This document shows positions 52,301 to 61,297 of a DNA stretch of 64,000 bases, piece by piece. The position numbers were made by a program, and so were the translations under genes. Source of the DNA: Longimicrobiales bacterium (GTDB lineage Bacteria > Gemmatimonadota > Gemmatimonadetes > Longimicrobiales > Gaopeijiaceae); contig OX639991.1 in assembly GCA_951828585.1 (NCBI GenBank), forward strand, positions 682,001-746,000, written 5' to 3'. Position 1 is the first letter of the stretch. The number at the start of each line of letters is the position of its first letter. Under the pieces are notes generated by a model that made no database searches, had not been told where the DNA came from, and worked only from the letters and a program-made list of their open reading frames with translations.

Positions 52301-54261
52301 TCGGCGGGATCGTGCTTGCCGACACGTTCAACCTGAACAATCCCCAGACGGGCGTCTTCCTGTCGGAGAACAGCGAGCGCGCCCGGCGGCAGGAGGAAGT
52401 GCCCATCCAGGTGATTGTGGGGAATCCACCGTGGTCGGCTTGGCAGAAGAGTTCGGCGGACGACAACCCGAACGTGAGCTATCCGGAGATGGAGGGCCGC
52501 ATCGCGGAGACCTACGCGGCGCGCTCGACCGCGACGCTGAAGAGCAGTCTGTACGACACGTACAAGATGGCCATCCGCTGGGCTTCGGACCGGATCGGAG
52601 AGCAGGGTGTGGTCGCGTTCGTGACCAACGGCTCGTGGATCGAGGGGAACGTGGATTCGGGGGTGCGCGCCTGTCTGGCGGAGGAGTTCACGTCCATTCA
52701 TGTGGTGAACCTGCGGGGCAACCAGCGGACGCAGGGAGAGCGGTCCCGGCAGGAGGGTGGCAAGGTCTTCGGACAGGGATCCCGGGCGCCAGTAGCGATC
52801 ACGGTCCTGGTGCGCAATGCGGCGAGCCGGCACGCAGGTTGCCGCATCCTGTACCACGATATTGGCGACTACCTGAAGCGTGAGAAGAAGCTGGGGATCT
52901 TGGGCGACGCGGAGTCGATTGCCGGGATCGCCCGGGCCAACCGGAAGTCCGGGTGGCGCGAGATCATGCCCGACGAACACCACGACTGGGTCGGGCAGCG
53001 GGACGCGGCGTTCCAGGATTTCTATCCGATTGGCACGAAGGAGGCGAAGGCGGGCAAAGCCGATGATGCGGTGTTCCGGCTGTACAGTAGAGGGTATGCG
53101 ACGAGTCGAGACAGCTATACGTACAACTTCTCCAAGAGTTCCTGCGCCGGGAACGCCCAAGCGATGGTAGACGACTACATAGGTGCTATGGTTCTTCGGG
53201 AACAGCGTCCAGACTATTCGGTCGATGATGCTGCAGACGTGCATTCATCGCATGTCAGGTGGGATCGCGAGCTAAAGAACAACCTGCGGCGGGGCAGGAG
53301 TACTTCGTATTCGGCGGACAGGATCCGCCGGACTCAATACAGGCCGTTCGTGCGATCCCACTGTTACGTCGACTATGTGTTGGTCAACAACAAGTACCAA
53401 CAGGATCGTATATTCCCTCTCGGCGACCGCGCCAACCGGGCCATCTGTATTTCCGGTAAAGGCTCCACCAAGCCTTTCTCGTCCCTGGTCGTGGACCGCA
53501 TGCCCGATCTCGAAGTGGTCTCGAAGAGCCAATGCTTCCCCCGCTGGCGCTACGAACAGCAGGACGCCCACCAGCGCGATCTGCTCACCGGCCACCAGGA
53601 CCTCGTCCGGATCGACAACATCCCGGAGACTGCCCTGCGGCGGTTCCGCGTCGAGTACGGCGACCGTTCGATCACCGGAGACGACATCTTCAACTACGTG
53701 TACGGCGTCCTCCACTCGCCTCACTACCGCGACCGTTTCGCCAACGACCTCGCCAAGGGCCTGCCGCGCATCCCCTTCGCACTTGACTTCCGCGCCTTCG
53801 CCGACGCGGGAGCGGTGCTCGCGGAGCTACACCTGAACTACGAGGACGCCGACTTCCCTGAGCATTCGCTCGAAGTGGTGTCTTCGACGGGTCTGCCCCT
53901 TAAGCCCGACGACTACCGCCTGGGAACCCGTCCCATGCGCTTTGCAGACAAGGAGCGGCGCGACACCTTGATCGTCAACGACCGCGTGCAATTGGCCGGC
54001 ATCCCCCCGGAAGCCCACCGGTACGTCGTCAACGGACGAACGCCCCTGGAGTGGCTGATGTACTACTACAAAGAGGCCACCGACAAGCGTAGCGGCATCG
54101 TGAACGACGCCAACGAGTGGTTTGCCGACCCGCGCGACCTGGTCACGACGATCCAGCGGATTGCCTACCTTAGCATCGAGACCGCGAGGATCGTGGATGG
54201 GCTGCCGGATCCGCTTCCGGAGGAAATGACGGAATTCGCGTTCGAGCTGGGAGACGGGTAG
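49369..54261 (+). CDS. type ISP restriction-modification enzyme (nuclease-helicase-methylase in one chain)
   Basis: 1630 aa, similar to LlaGI-class enzymes (about 1570 aa). N-terminal Mrr-like nuclease: GIDLVARER near residue 85 and QCKCY near 101-104 (Asp...Gln-x-Lys). SF2 helicase: ACGTGKTFTA (about 216-225), LCDEAHRTTG (about 337), YMTATPRIYTE, then the second lobe with SEGVDVPALDAV and VQAVGRVMRKA. Methyltransferase: DPFTGTGIFLARLL (about 913) and NPPWSAWQKS (about 1018). C-terminal target-recognition domain. Needs no separate subunits; moves along DNA and cuts when two enzymes meet head-on. Confidence 0.93.
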   Translation: MSTTGFQRALNHIRSVSEIEAQKGRLFERLMQAYFREDPLYLERFTQVWLWKEWVPRFNEEETRQAAQRPESASPLRFDLNDTGIDLVARERDGGWCAIQCKCYAPGTRLAKKHLDSFVSASARDPFTSRIFVDTGDSWGPNALKTLRGLKPACIVLRFGDLASRPFDWPDLVSRDPEDLRYVGEPFELRPHQREALDDVLAGFRDHDRGKLIMACGTGKTFTALRIAEAVAKTGGRVLYLVPSISLFAQSMREWATQKALPHRYVGICSDTRAGRHDEDASLLELEIPVTTDPARISAALRETRPGFMTVVFCTYHSLPIVESAHEAGAPPFDLVLCDEAHRTTGVDRPGDRTSPFVRVHDGERIQARKRLYMTATPRIYTESSKSKAARHDVDVFSMDEEATYGPEFHRLPFSRAIERNLLSDYQVVIFTVAESGVEPTLQAHLGQSRSSEINITDAAKIVGCWRALQGRRVGRREAGPPDPKADRGRHTNGAPAGGETSRPLVRAIAFANTIRDSKRLEAHWDRVVQEAVAMLPEERREGALRCSTLHVDGQHNALERKGRIDWLKGREDGVCRILSNARCLSEGVDVPALDAVFFMAARKSPVEIVQAVGRVMRKAAGKKYGYIVLPVAIPPGVAPEKALNDNKRFGTVWGVLRALRSHDDRFDAEINRIDLNERKPDRIIVDGDIDPGGDDQLPFDFPPLDLSPDAIYARIVERCGDRKYWETWAKDIADIFARLVERIGRLLENPANEALLEWFEGFHEELRGSINESLTEDAAIDMIAQHILTVPVFEALFEGYDFASGNPIATALDELRRDFGEFGLENEIRDMAPFYESVRRRARGLDNSAARQQVLKELYEHFFRVALKRQAERLGIVYTPTEVVDFILRSADHVLREEFGRGLTAAGVHVLDPFTGTGIFLARLLQLGLVEESDLKRKFRGELHANEVVLLAYYIAAVNIEEAYRGRRGTDAAYEPFGGIVLADTFNLNNPQTGVFLSENSERARRQEEVPIQVIVGNPPWSAWQKSSADDNPNVSYPEMEGRIAETYAARSTATLKSSLYDTYKMAIRWASDRIGEQGVVAFVTNGSWIEGNVDSGVRACLAEEFTSIHVVNLRGNQRTQGERSRQEGGKVFGQGSRAPVAITVLVRNAASRHAGCRILYHDIGDYLKREKKLGILGDAESIAGIARANRKSGWREIMPDEHHDWVGQRDAAFQDFYPIGTKEAKAGKADDAVFRLYSRGYATSRDSYTYNFSKSSCAGNAQAMVDDYIGAMVLREQRPDYSVDDAADVHSSHVRWDRELKNNLRRGRSTSYSADRIRRTQYRPFVRSHCYVDYVLVNNKYQQDRIFPLGDRANRAICISGKGSTKPFSSLVVDRMPDLEVVSKSQCFPRWRYEQQDAHQRDLLTGHQDLVRIDNIPETALRRFRVEYGDRSITGDDIFNYVYGVLHSPHYRDRFANDLAKGLPRIPFALDFRAFADAGAVLAELHLNYEDADFPEHSLEVVSSTGLPLKPDDYRLGTRPMRFADKERRDTLIVNDRVQLAGIPPEAHRYVVNGRTPLEWLMYYYKEATDKRSGIVNDANEWFADPRDLVTTIQRIAYLSIETARIVDGLPDPLPEEMTEFAFELGDG

Positions 54262-54266
54262 CCGCC

Positions 54267-56138
54267 ATGTACGTGAAGAGGATTCGGCTCGAGAACTACG
54301 GTCCCATCCCGAACTTGGATATCCAGCTTCCGTTCGACGATGACCGTCCGAAGCCCATCGTGCTGGTTGGTGAGAACGGATCAGGGAAGAGCATCGTTCT
54401 ATCCCATATCGTCAACGGCATGCTGGAGGCCAAGCATGTCGCGTACCCAAGGTCCCGCGAACTCGACGAGGACGTGGTCTTCAAGATGCGAGACGGCAAG
54501 TATATTGCCGTTGGCTCTGACTACTGCTTCGGACGCGTGGACTTCGAACAGGGTCAGTTCATTCAGGAACTGATTCTGCACCAGCGAAAGGACAGTGAAT
54601 CCAGCCCGCCCATGGAGAGCGGAACACCGGCGCACTCCATGTGGGATTCCCTGAAGCTTGGCCGCCCCGACAACTACCAACCTAGCTTCACCACCTCAAG
54701 ATCTGAGAAGGGACGAATGGTTGCCTCCGAGTTGGTTGCGGCGAATTGTCTGCTCTATTTCCCGCCCAACCGGTTCGAGGAGCCCGCGTGGCTGAATGAG
54801 GACAATCTCCGGGCCAAGCCCAGCCAAAGACCCGTCACAAGGATTGCCGGGCAGACAGATCGAAGGGTCCTTGCGTATTCGCCGCTCTTGAAGCTCCAGA
54901 ACTGGCTGTTCAGCGTGGCCTATGATCGGGCGGCCTTCGAAGCTAAGACCGTAACCGCTCCGGTCCCCGTGGGTGGTACCGAGCGTCCGGTGCATGTGCC
55001 GCTCTGGCTGGGATATGAGGGTGATGCCACGAAGGTCTATGAAGAAGCGCTGAAGATCGTAAGATTCGTGGTGAACAAATCGCCTCCTGTTTCCCGGATG
55101 GGAATCGGAGGACGGCATGACCGCAGCCTCGCCCTTATGTCGGGCGATGACACTGCTGTTCCCAGCGTCTTTCAGTTGTCCAGCGGCGAGACCGCGCTTC
55201 TGGCTCTGTTTCTGTCCATCATGCGCGACTTCGACCTCCGGGAAGATCGAACAGTACCCTTCACCGGTGTCAGCGATGTGCGGGGTCTAGTCGTGATCGA
55301 CGAGGTGGACCTCCACCTTCACGCGAACTACCAGGACGAAGTCCTCCCAAAGCTGATCCGCATGTTCCCACGCGTACAGTTCGTCATGACCACCCACTCA
55401 CCTCTGTTCGTTCTCGGATTGGGCAAAGTGCTCGGCGAGGAAGGATTCGGCCTCTATGAGCTTCCGTCAGGCTCTCCGATTGCCGCTGAGGAGTTCAGGG
55501 AGTTCGGCGAAGCGTATCAGGCGTTTAGGCAGACTAGATTGTTTCGGAGCGATGTACATAGACACATCGAGGAAGCGCAGCGCCCAATCCTGTTTGTCGA
55601 GGGATCAACCGACTGCGAGTATCTTCCCAAGGCTGCGGACCTCCTCGGGAAGAATGAAATCCTTGCTCGGTTTGACCTCAGACCCTCGGGCGGGAGCCAA
55701 CTGGGGAAGATGTGGAGCCCGCTGGAAAGACTGTCGAAGGCGGGAGCGATGCGGCACATGGTGGTGCTTCTGTACGACCCGGAGTCGGAAGCTAAGCGCA
55801 GTAGCCGGGGGCAAGCCCAGCGGCTCATCATGCCGAAGTGCGCTGAGCACCCGATCGCCAAGGGCATAGAGCACCTGTTCGACCGGGACACGTTGGCGAG
55901 GGCCCGCGAACACAAAGTGGCATTTATCGACATCGAGAATGCGCATCAGAGAACCGACCGGGGTAAGCCCAAGACGGTGCCAGAAAAATGGAACGTCAAC
56001 CCGGACGAAAAGACCAACCTCTGCAACTGGCTCTGCGAGAACGGAACTGCAGAGGACTTTCGGCACTTCGAGGCGATCTTCGCCATGCTGGAGGAGGTGC
56101 TCGCTGGATCCGAGGCGACGACAAGTGCCGAATGCTGA
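54267..56138 (+). CDS. OLD-like ATPase with C-terminal TOPRIM domain
   Basis: 623 aa starting five bases after the type ISP gene. Walker A GENGSGKS (about 36-43), a long insert, LSSGETALLALFLSIM signature, Walker B LVVIDEVDLHLHA (about 342) and THSPLFVLGLG. The C-terminal part has ILFVEGSTDCEYL (about 440) and LLYDPESEAK (about 501), the Glu and Asp of a TOPRIM nuclease domain. Similar in plan to phage P2 OLD class enzymes. Probably co-transcribed with the AlbA_2 gene seven bases downstream; could be a Gabija-A-like or stand-alone OLD effector, but no UvrD partner is present. Confidence 0.82.
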   Translation: MYVKRIRLENYGPIPNLDIQLPFDDDRPKPIVLVGENGSGKSIVLSHIVNGMLEAKHVAYPRSRELDEDVVFKMRDGKYIAVGSDYCFGRVDFEQGQFIQELILHQRKDSESSPPMESGTPAHSMWDSLKLGRPDNYQPSFTTSRSEKGRMVASELVAANCLLYFPPNRFEEPAWLNEDNLRAKPSQRPVTRIAGQTDRRVLAYSPLLKLQNWLFSVAYDRAAFEAKTVTAPVPVGGTERPVHVPLWLGYEGDATKVYEEALKIVRFVVNKSPPVSRMGIGGRHDRSLALMSGDDTAVPSVFQLSSGETALLALFLSIMRDFDLREDRTVPFTGVSDVRGLVVIDEVDLHLHANYQDEVLPKLIRMFPRVQFVMTTHSPLFVLGLGKVLGEEGFGLYELPSGSPIAAEEFREFGEAYQAFRQTRLFRSDVHRHIEEAQRPILFVEGSTDCEYLPKAADLLGKNEILARFDLRPSGGSQLGKMWSPLERLSKAGAMRHMVVLLYDPESEAKRSSRGQAQRLIMPKCAEHPIAKGIEHLFDRDTLARAREHKVAFIDIENAHQRTDRGKPKTVPEKWNVNPDEKTNLCNWLCENGTAEDFRHFEAIFAMLEEVLAGSEATTSAEC

Positions 56139-56145
56139 GACACCC

Positions 56146-57393
56146 ATGACCCCCTACTCCGACCTGGACCTCGAAGCCATGATGGCCGACCTCGAGTCTG
56201 AGCTTGTCGAGCGCAAGGAGTCGCTCAGGAAGGCCCCGCCGGGTAGGGACGGTCCCATCGAGAGGATCCGGCAGGCGGTGTGCGCGTTCGCCAACGATCT
56301 TCCGGGACACGGACGCGCGGGCGTCGTCTTCGTGGGCGCTCGGGACGATGGCACGCCATCCGGTATCCCCATCACCGATCGACTCCTCCAGCGTCTGGCC
56401 GACATCAGGAGCGATGGGCACACGCTGCCGCCGCCGGTCATGTCGGTGGCGAAGCGCAAGCTGGCGGGAAGCGAGGTCGCGGTGTTGACCGTCCACCCGT
56501 CGGACGCGCCACCGGTGCGCGCCCGGGGACGGGTGTGGATCCGCGTAGGATCGCGCCGGGCGATCGCGACGGCGCAGGACGAACGCATCCTGAACGAGAG
56601 GCGGCGGCACCACGACGCGCCCTTCGACGCATGCCCCGTGTCGCGTGCCACCCTCGCGGACCTCGATGTTCGGCGATTCGAGGAGGACTATCTGCCGCGG
56701 GCGTTCGACCCCGAGCTGCTGGCCGCGAACGACCGGACCGCCGAGGAGCGTCTCGCCGCAACCCGGATGATCGCATCGGTGGACGAGCCCGTGCCCACGG
56801 TCGTGGGGATGCTGGTCTTCGGGCGCAGCCCGCGGGATTTCATTCCCGGCGCGTACGTCCAGTTCCTGCGGATGGGCGGCACCGAATTCCCGGGCCCGGT
56901 GCTGGACGAGGCCCGGTGCACGGGACCGATTTCCACCCAGCTGGAGCGTCTCTTCGGCAAGCTCGACTCCCACAACCGCACCGCGGTCGACATCACGTCA
57001 GGACCTGTCGAGGAGCGCCGCTCGACACATTCCGCGGTGGCGCTGCGGCAGATCGCATACAACGCGGTCATGCACCGGACCTATGAGGCCACCAACGCGC
57101 CCATCCGGGTCACTTGGTACGACGACCGGGTGGAGATCATGAGTCCGGGCGGAGCGTACGGCGTGGTCACGGCCGAGAACTTTGGCCAGCCGGGAGCGGC
57201 CGACTACCGGAATCCGAGCTTGGCCGAGTCCATGCGCGTCCTCGGTCTGGTCCAGCGATTCGGCGTCGGCATCGGGATCGCCCGGGCGGCTCTGCGGCGA
57301 AACGGGCAGCCGGAACCCCTGTTCGATGTGCAGCCCAACTGGGTGCGATGCGTTCTGAAGGCCAGACCGGATGGTGGCGTGGGGGTTCCGTGA
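56146..57393 (+). CDS. AlbA_2 / HATPase_c_4 DNA-binding ATP-dependent protein
   Basis: 415 aa. An N-terminal AlbA_2 (Schlafen-like) domain: ELVERKESLRK, IRQAVCAFANDLPGHGRAGV, FVGARDDGTPSG and VHPSDAPPVRARGRVWIRVG. The C-terminal half has a GHKL-type ATP-binding fold (LRQIAYNAVMHRTYE, then DDRVEIMSPGG and RNPSLAESMRVLGLVQRFGVG). This combination is found in transcription regulators and defence loci. The start is the first ATG after the ATPase gene. The stop overlaps the next GTG. Confidence 0.82.
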   Translation: MTPYSDLDLEAMMADLESELVERKESLRKAPPGRDGPIERIRQAVCAFANDLPGHGRAGVVFVGARDDGTPSGIPITDRLLQRLADIRSDGHTLPPPVMSVAKRKLAGSEVAVLTVHPSDAPPVRARGRVWIRVGSRRAIATAQDERILNERRRHHDAPFDACPVSRATLADLDVRRFEEDYLPRAFDPELLAANDRTAEERLAATRMIASVDEPVPTVVGMLVFGRSPRDFIPGAYVQFLRMGGTEFPGPVLDEARCTGPISTQLERLFGKLDSHNRTAVDITSGPVEERRSTHSAVALRQIAYNAVMHRTYEATNAPIRVTWYDDRVEIMSPGGAYGVVTAENFGQPGAADYRNPSLAESMRVLGLVQRFGVGIGIARAALRRNGQPEPLFDVQPNWVRCVLKARPDGGVGVP

Positions 57394-57761
57394 GCGAAGG
57401 ACGGCGCCTCGAATTGAAGACCTCGTGGCACGACGACTACCTGAAGTCGGTGTGCGCATTTGCCAACGCCGCCGGGGGCGGCGCTCTCGAGGGTGGTGTC
57501 GACTTCCTGCGCATCGTCGTTGAGCCGTATCCGGTGTCGATCAGCTGCCGCGGGGTCTACTACCAGCGTAGTGGAAGCACGAACCAGGTACTCCAGAGTC
57601 CTGCGCTGGACCGCTTCCTACTCGGAAAGACCGGCAGGTGCTGGGACGGGATGCCCGACCCGAGGGTGGCGCTGGAGGATCTCGATCCTGTCGCAATCCG
57701 AGAACTGATTCGCTTCTCATCTCTCGGGGTCCGGTCCGACGATGTTCCATGTATGACGTAA
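57390..57761 (+). pseudogene. shortened AlbA_2-domain gene
   Basis: 123 aa from GTG. RRLELKTSWHDDYLKSVCAFANAAGG is a classic AlbA_2 start, but the next 30-40 residues of the domain (the GxIYIGVdDdG...gi region) are missing, and it jumps to FLRIVVEPYPVSISCRGVYY, QRSGSTNQVL and FLLGKTGRCWDGMPDP. The C-terminal ATPase domain is also gone. In frame throughout, so still possibly translated, but probably a deletion derivative of a full-length protein. Confidence 0.6.
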
Positions 57762-58246
57762 AGCGCATTACACTAAACGATGCCGATCTCATGGAGCAGC
57801 TCCTCCCCAAGCTCCGCGATCGGGTCTTTCATGTCACGACTCGAGAAGCTTGGCCCTGCATTGAGGCGTCAGGGCGAATTCTGGCCTCTCCTCCTGAAAG
57901 CGTTCCCCGGTGCGACAATGCAGGGTTGCGACATATCGGCCACGTGTCCCTGTGCGACTTGCGGTCGCTGGCGGAAGGGAATCTTCAGCACGCCTTGGAC
58001 GCGTACTATTTCCTCGATTATCGGAGGGAATCACGCGGTCCCGTCTTCATGTTTCTCACAAAGTCTGCGATAGAAGACGTGGTTTCCTATCAAGAGTTGA
58101 AGGACAGGATCAACAGCCTCAAGAAGCTGATCGTACCCTTTGTCGAAGCAGGTCATGCGGGCGATCTACCGCTTGAGAAGATTGCCGAGGTGCTGGTGGT
58201 GGAGGTCGTGAGAAGCCCCACGCCTGCTTACCCTGCGGAACTGTAG
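57749..58246 (+). CDS. unknown protein, possibly ADP-ribosyltransferase-like
   Basis: 165 aa; ATG 57749 overlaps the previous gene by 13 bases. Visible pattern: DRVFHVTTREAWPCIEASGRI, HIGHVSLCDLRSL, PVFMFLTKSAIEDVVSYQEL and AEVLVVEVVRS. A His near the start, a Ser/Leu-containing strand and a late Glu fit the H-x-E layout of ADP-ribosyltransferase folds (DarT or DUF4433-like), but this rests on a loose resemblance. Its place at the end of an ATPase/AlbA_2 run is in keeping with a toxin-like effector. Confidence 0.45.
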   Translation: MYDVKRITLNDADLMEQLLPKLRDRVFHVTTREAWPCIEASGRILASPPESVPRCDNAGLRHIGHVSLCDLRSLAEGNLQHALDAYYFLDYRRESRGPVFMFLTKSAIEDVVSYQELKDRINSLKKLIVPFVEAGHAGDLPLEKIAEVLVVEVVRSPTPAYPAEL

Positions 58247-58296
58247 ATGGTTGTACTGCGGGTTGCTCATGGTGATACGGCGCGGGCAACCTAAGA

Positions 58297-61266
58297 ATGG
58301 CCGGACGAATGGAATCCCCCCACCCCCCCACCCTCCCCCTCCTCGCCACTCTCGGCTACACCCCACTCTCCCGCCGCGACGCTCTCCACCACCGCGGCGG
58401 CCGCCTTCGCAACGTCCTCCTGCACGACATCCTCGCGGACCGCCTCCTCGCGATCAACACCTTCTCCTACCGCGGCCGCCGCTACCGCTTCGACCTGGAA
58501 GACGCCCACGAAGCCATCCGTCGCCTCCACCCCACCCCCGACCGGATCCGGGATCTCCACCGCACCAACCAGGCGATCTACGACCTCCTCGTCCTCGGAA
58601 CCACCATCACGCAGAACATCGGCGGTGACTCCAAGTCATACCCGTTCCGCTACATCGACTGGGAAGACCCCACCAACAACGTCTACCACGTCACCGCCGA
58701 CATGGAGGTCGAACGCACGGGCAGCTTCAGGACCCGCCGCCTCGATGTCGTCGCCTTCGTCAACGGCATCCCCTTCATCGTCATCGAGGACAATCGAGCG
58801 ACCGAAAGCGGCCTGCAAGCCGGAACCCAGCTGATCGGCCACCAGAGCCGCGAGAACATCCCTCACCTCTTCCACTTCGCCCAGCTCCTCGTCGCGCTCA
58901 ACGGCAAAGAGGCCCGCTACGCAACCGTCGGCACCCCGAAGAAGTTCTGGCACCGCTGGCGCGAGCCGGAGCCGGAAACCGTCCGCGCCCCCCACCCCTT
59001 CCACGCGCTCTGCCGCCCCGACCGCCTCCTCGACCTCGTCCGCCGCTTCACCGTATTCGACGCCGGCACCCGCAGGATCGCCCGCCACCACCAGTTCTTC
59101 GCCGTCCGTCGCGCAATCGACCGCGTCAAACAAATCGACCCCGCTGGCAAACGCCAAGGCGGCGCAATCTGGCACACCCATGGCTCGGGCAAGTCCCTCA
59201 CCATGGTCATGCTCGGCCGCGCACTCGCCCTCGAAAACGACATCGTCAACCCCCGCATCCTCATAGTCACCGAACGCACCGACCTGGACCACCAGATCCG
59301 CGACACCTTCAAGTCCTGCAAACTGGAACCGGTTCGCGCGCGAAGCGGTCGCCACCTCATCACCCTCATCCGCAACCGCGTCCCCCTCGTCACCACCCTC
59401 GTCAACAAGTTCGACACGGCTCTCAGGTACTCCGTCAAACCCGACGACGACCCCAACCTCTTCGTCCTCGTCGACGAGAGCCACGGCTCCCACACGGGAC
59501 CCCTCGGCGGCCACGGCCAACTCGCCACGAAGATGCGCCGCCTCCTTCCCAAGGCCTGCTACCTCAGCTTCACCGGAACCCCCCTCCTCACCCGCGAAAA
59601 GAGCACCTTCTCCACCTTCGGCGGCCTCATCCACCGCTACGCCACCGACGAGGCGGTCGACGACGGCGCCGTCCTACCGCTTCTTTGCGAGGCGCGCTTC
59701 GTCGACCAGCAGGTCACCGCCCAGACCATCGCCCGAGACATCTCCGAACACTTCCGCCGCCACTGGCAGGGGACCGGCTTCAAGGCCCAACTCGTCGCCC
59801 CCTCCAAGGCCGCCGCCATCCGCTTCAAGGAGATGCTCGACGAGATCGGCGACGTGACCAGCGAGATCGTCATCTCCGCTCCCGACGACGGCGAAGGGAA
59901 CGAGGAGGTCGACAGGGCGTCGAAGGACCGGGTGCGCGTCTTCTGGGACGAAACGATGGCGCGCCACGGATCCGAGACCGAGTACAACCGCCGGGTCATC
60001 GACGCGTTCAAGGGTCCGGGCCACCCCGAAATCCTCATCGTGGTGGCCGCCAGGCTGCTCACCGGGTTCGACGCGCCCCGCAACACGGTGCTCTACGTCT
60101 GCAAGGCGCTCAAGGAGCACAATCTGCTGCAGGCGATCGCGCGAGTGAACCGGCTGCACGAGGAGGGCGGGACCGAGAAGCAGTTCGGGTTCATCATCGA
60201 CTACCGGGGTCTGCTGGGCGAACTCGACTGCGCCCTGACCACCTACAGCGCACTGGAGGGTTACGATCCCGAAGATCTGGCCGGCGCCGTCCACGATGTG
60301 CGCGAGGAAATCGGGAAGCTCCGGCACTACCACGGCCGGTTGTGGGACCTCTTCCGGCCGGTCCCGAACAGGAAGGACATGGAGGCGGTGGAGCAGTTTC
60401 TGGCCGATGACGCCCGCCGGCAGGACTTCTACGGGCGGCTGCGCGCCTTCTCCCGCTGCCTGCACATTTCGCTTTCGTCGGAAAAGGTCCTCGACGTGTT
60501 CGACGAGGCGCGGATCGCGGAGCTGAAGCGCGACTGGCGGAGCTTCAGCGAACTTCGTCGTTCGGTCCGGATCCGCTACCAGGAGGCCGTGGACGTCACG
60601 GTGTTCGAGCCGAAGATCAAGCGCCTCCTCGACGATCACGTCGCCGCGATGCCGGCCGAGACCGTGATCGAGCTGGTCGACATTCACGACACGGGGATGC
60701 TGAAGGCGGTCATCGAAGAGACCGGGGTCACCGCCGCATCCAGGGCCGACCGCATCGCGAGCGCCACACGCCGGGCCATCACCGAGCGCATGGACCGGGA
60801 CCCCGCCTTCTACGAACGCTTCTCGAAGCTGCTTGATGACACGATCAAGGAGTACCGCGAGAAGCGGAGGTCGGAAGGCGACTACCTGGACGGCGTGGTC
60901 AGGATCGCGTGGAAGGTGGCACGGGGGCACGAGGAGCGCGATGTGCCGGCGGCGCTCGGTGGAAACCGCCACGGGATGGCCTTCTACGGGATCTTCAAGG
61001 GCGTACTCAAGGATCCTTGCGGCGAACCGCTGGGAGACGATGAGACGGCCGAGGTCGCGCTGTCAGTCATGGAGATCATCCACGAGCGCCTCATCGTCGA
61101 CGTGTGGTCCAACGAGACGGCTCAGAACGACATGCGCAACGCCATCGACAACTACTTCTACGACGTGCTCCGCGACGAAATGGGGATCGAGCTCACCGAA
61201 GGGCAGATGGACGATCTGCTGGCGCGGATCATGAGGCTGGCTCAGGCGAGGTTTCCGCAAGAATAA
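58297..61266 (+). CDS. hsdR: type I restriction endonuclease subunit R
   Basis: 989 aa. N-terminal nuclease domain, where the usual Asp...Glu-x-Lys reads RLDVVAFVNGIPFIVIEDNR: Asp150 and Glu164 are there but the Lys position is Asn166. Helicase: HTHGSGKSLTM (about 293-302), LVDESHGSHTG (about 391), LSFTGTP, LIVVAARLLTGFDAP and LLQAIARVNR. C-terminal helical region binds HsdM. Full length. Starts 50 bases after the preceding gene, 12.8 kb from hsdM. Should translocate DNA; cutting is in doubt. Confidence 0.9.
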   Translation: MAGRMESPHPPTLPLLATLGYTPLSRRDALHHRGGRLRNVLLHDILADRLLAINTFSYRGRRYRFDLEDAHEAIRRLHPTPDRIRDLHRTNQAIYDLLVLGTTITQNIGGDSKSYPFRYIDWEDPTNNVYHVTADMEVERTGSFRTRRLDVVAFVNGIPFIVIEDNRATESGLQAGTQLIGHQSRENIPHLFHFAQLLVALNGKEARYATVGTPKKFWHRWREPEPETVRAPHPFHALCRPDRLLDLVRRFTVFDAGTRRIARHHQFFAVRRAIDRVKQIDPAGKRQGGAIWHTHGSGKSLTMVMLGRALALENDIVNPRILIVTERTDLDHQIRDTFKSCKLEPVRARSGRHLITLIRNRVPLVTTLVNKFDTALRYSVKPDDDPNLFVLVDESHGSHTGPLGGHGQLATKMRRLLPKACYLSFTGTPLLTREKSTFSTFGGLIHRYATDEAVDDGAVLPLLCEARFVDQQVTAQTIARDISEHFRRHWQGTGFKAQLVAPSKAAAIRFKEMLDEIGDVTSEIVISAPDDGEGNEEVDRASKDRVRVFWDETMARHGSETEYNRRVIDAFKGPGHPEILIVVAARLLTGFDAPRNTVLYVCKALKEHNLLQAIARVNRLHEEGGTEKQFGFIIDYRGLLGELDCALTTYSALEGYDPEDLAGAVHDVREEIGKLRHYHGRLWDLFRPVPNRKDMEAVEQFLADDARRQDFYGRLRAFSRCLHISLSSEKVLDVFDEARIAELKRDWRSFSELRRSVRIRYQEAVDVTVFEPKIKRLLDDHVAAMPAETVIELVDIHDTGMLKAVIEETGVTAASRADRIASATRRAITERMDRDPAFYERFSKLLDDTIKEYREKRRSEGDYLDGVVRIAWKVARGHEERDVPAALGGNRHGMAFYGIFKGVLKDPCGEPLGDDETAEVALSVMEIIHERLIVDVWSNETAQNDMRNAIDNYFYDVLRDEMGIELTEGQMDDLLARIMRLAQARFPQE

Positions 61267-61267
61267 G

Positions 61268-61296
61268 CGCTGTAGGTAGTTCTACAGAGCGTTTTC
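61268..61296. terminator. bidirectional hairpin terminator
   Basis: CTGTAG-GTAGTT-CTACAG (61270-61287) followed by AGCGTTTT, between the convergent ends of hsdR and the ATPase gene. Short stem, so modest strength. Confidence 0.5.
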
Positions 61297-61297
61297 A

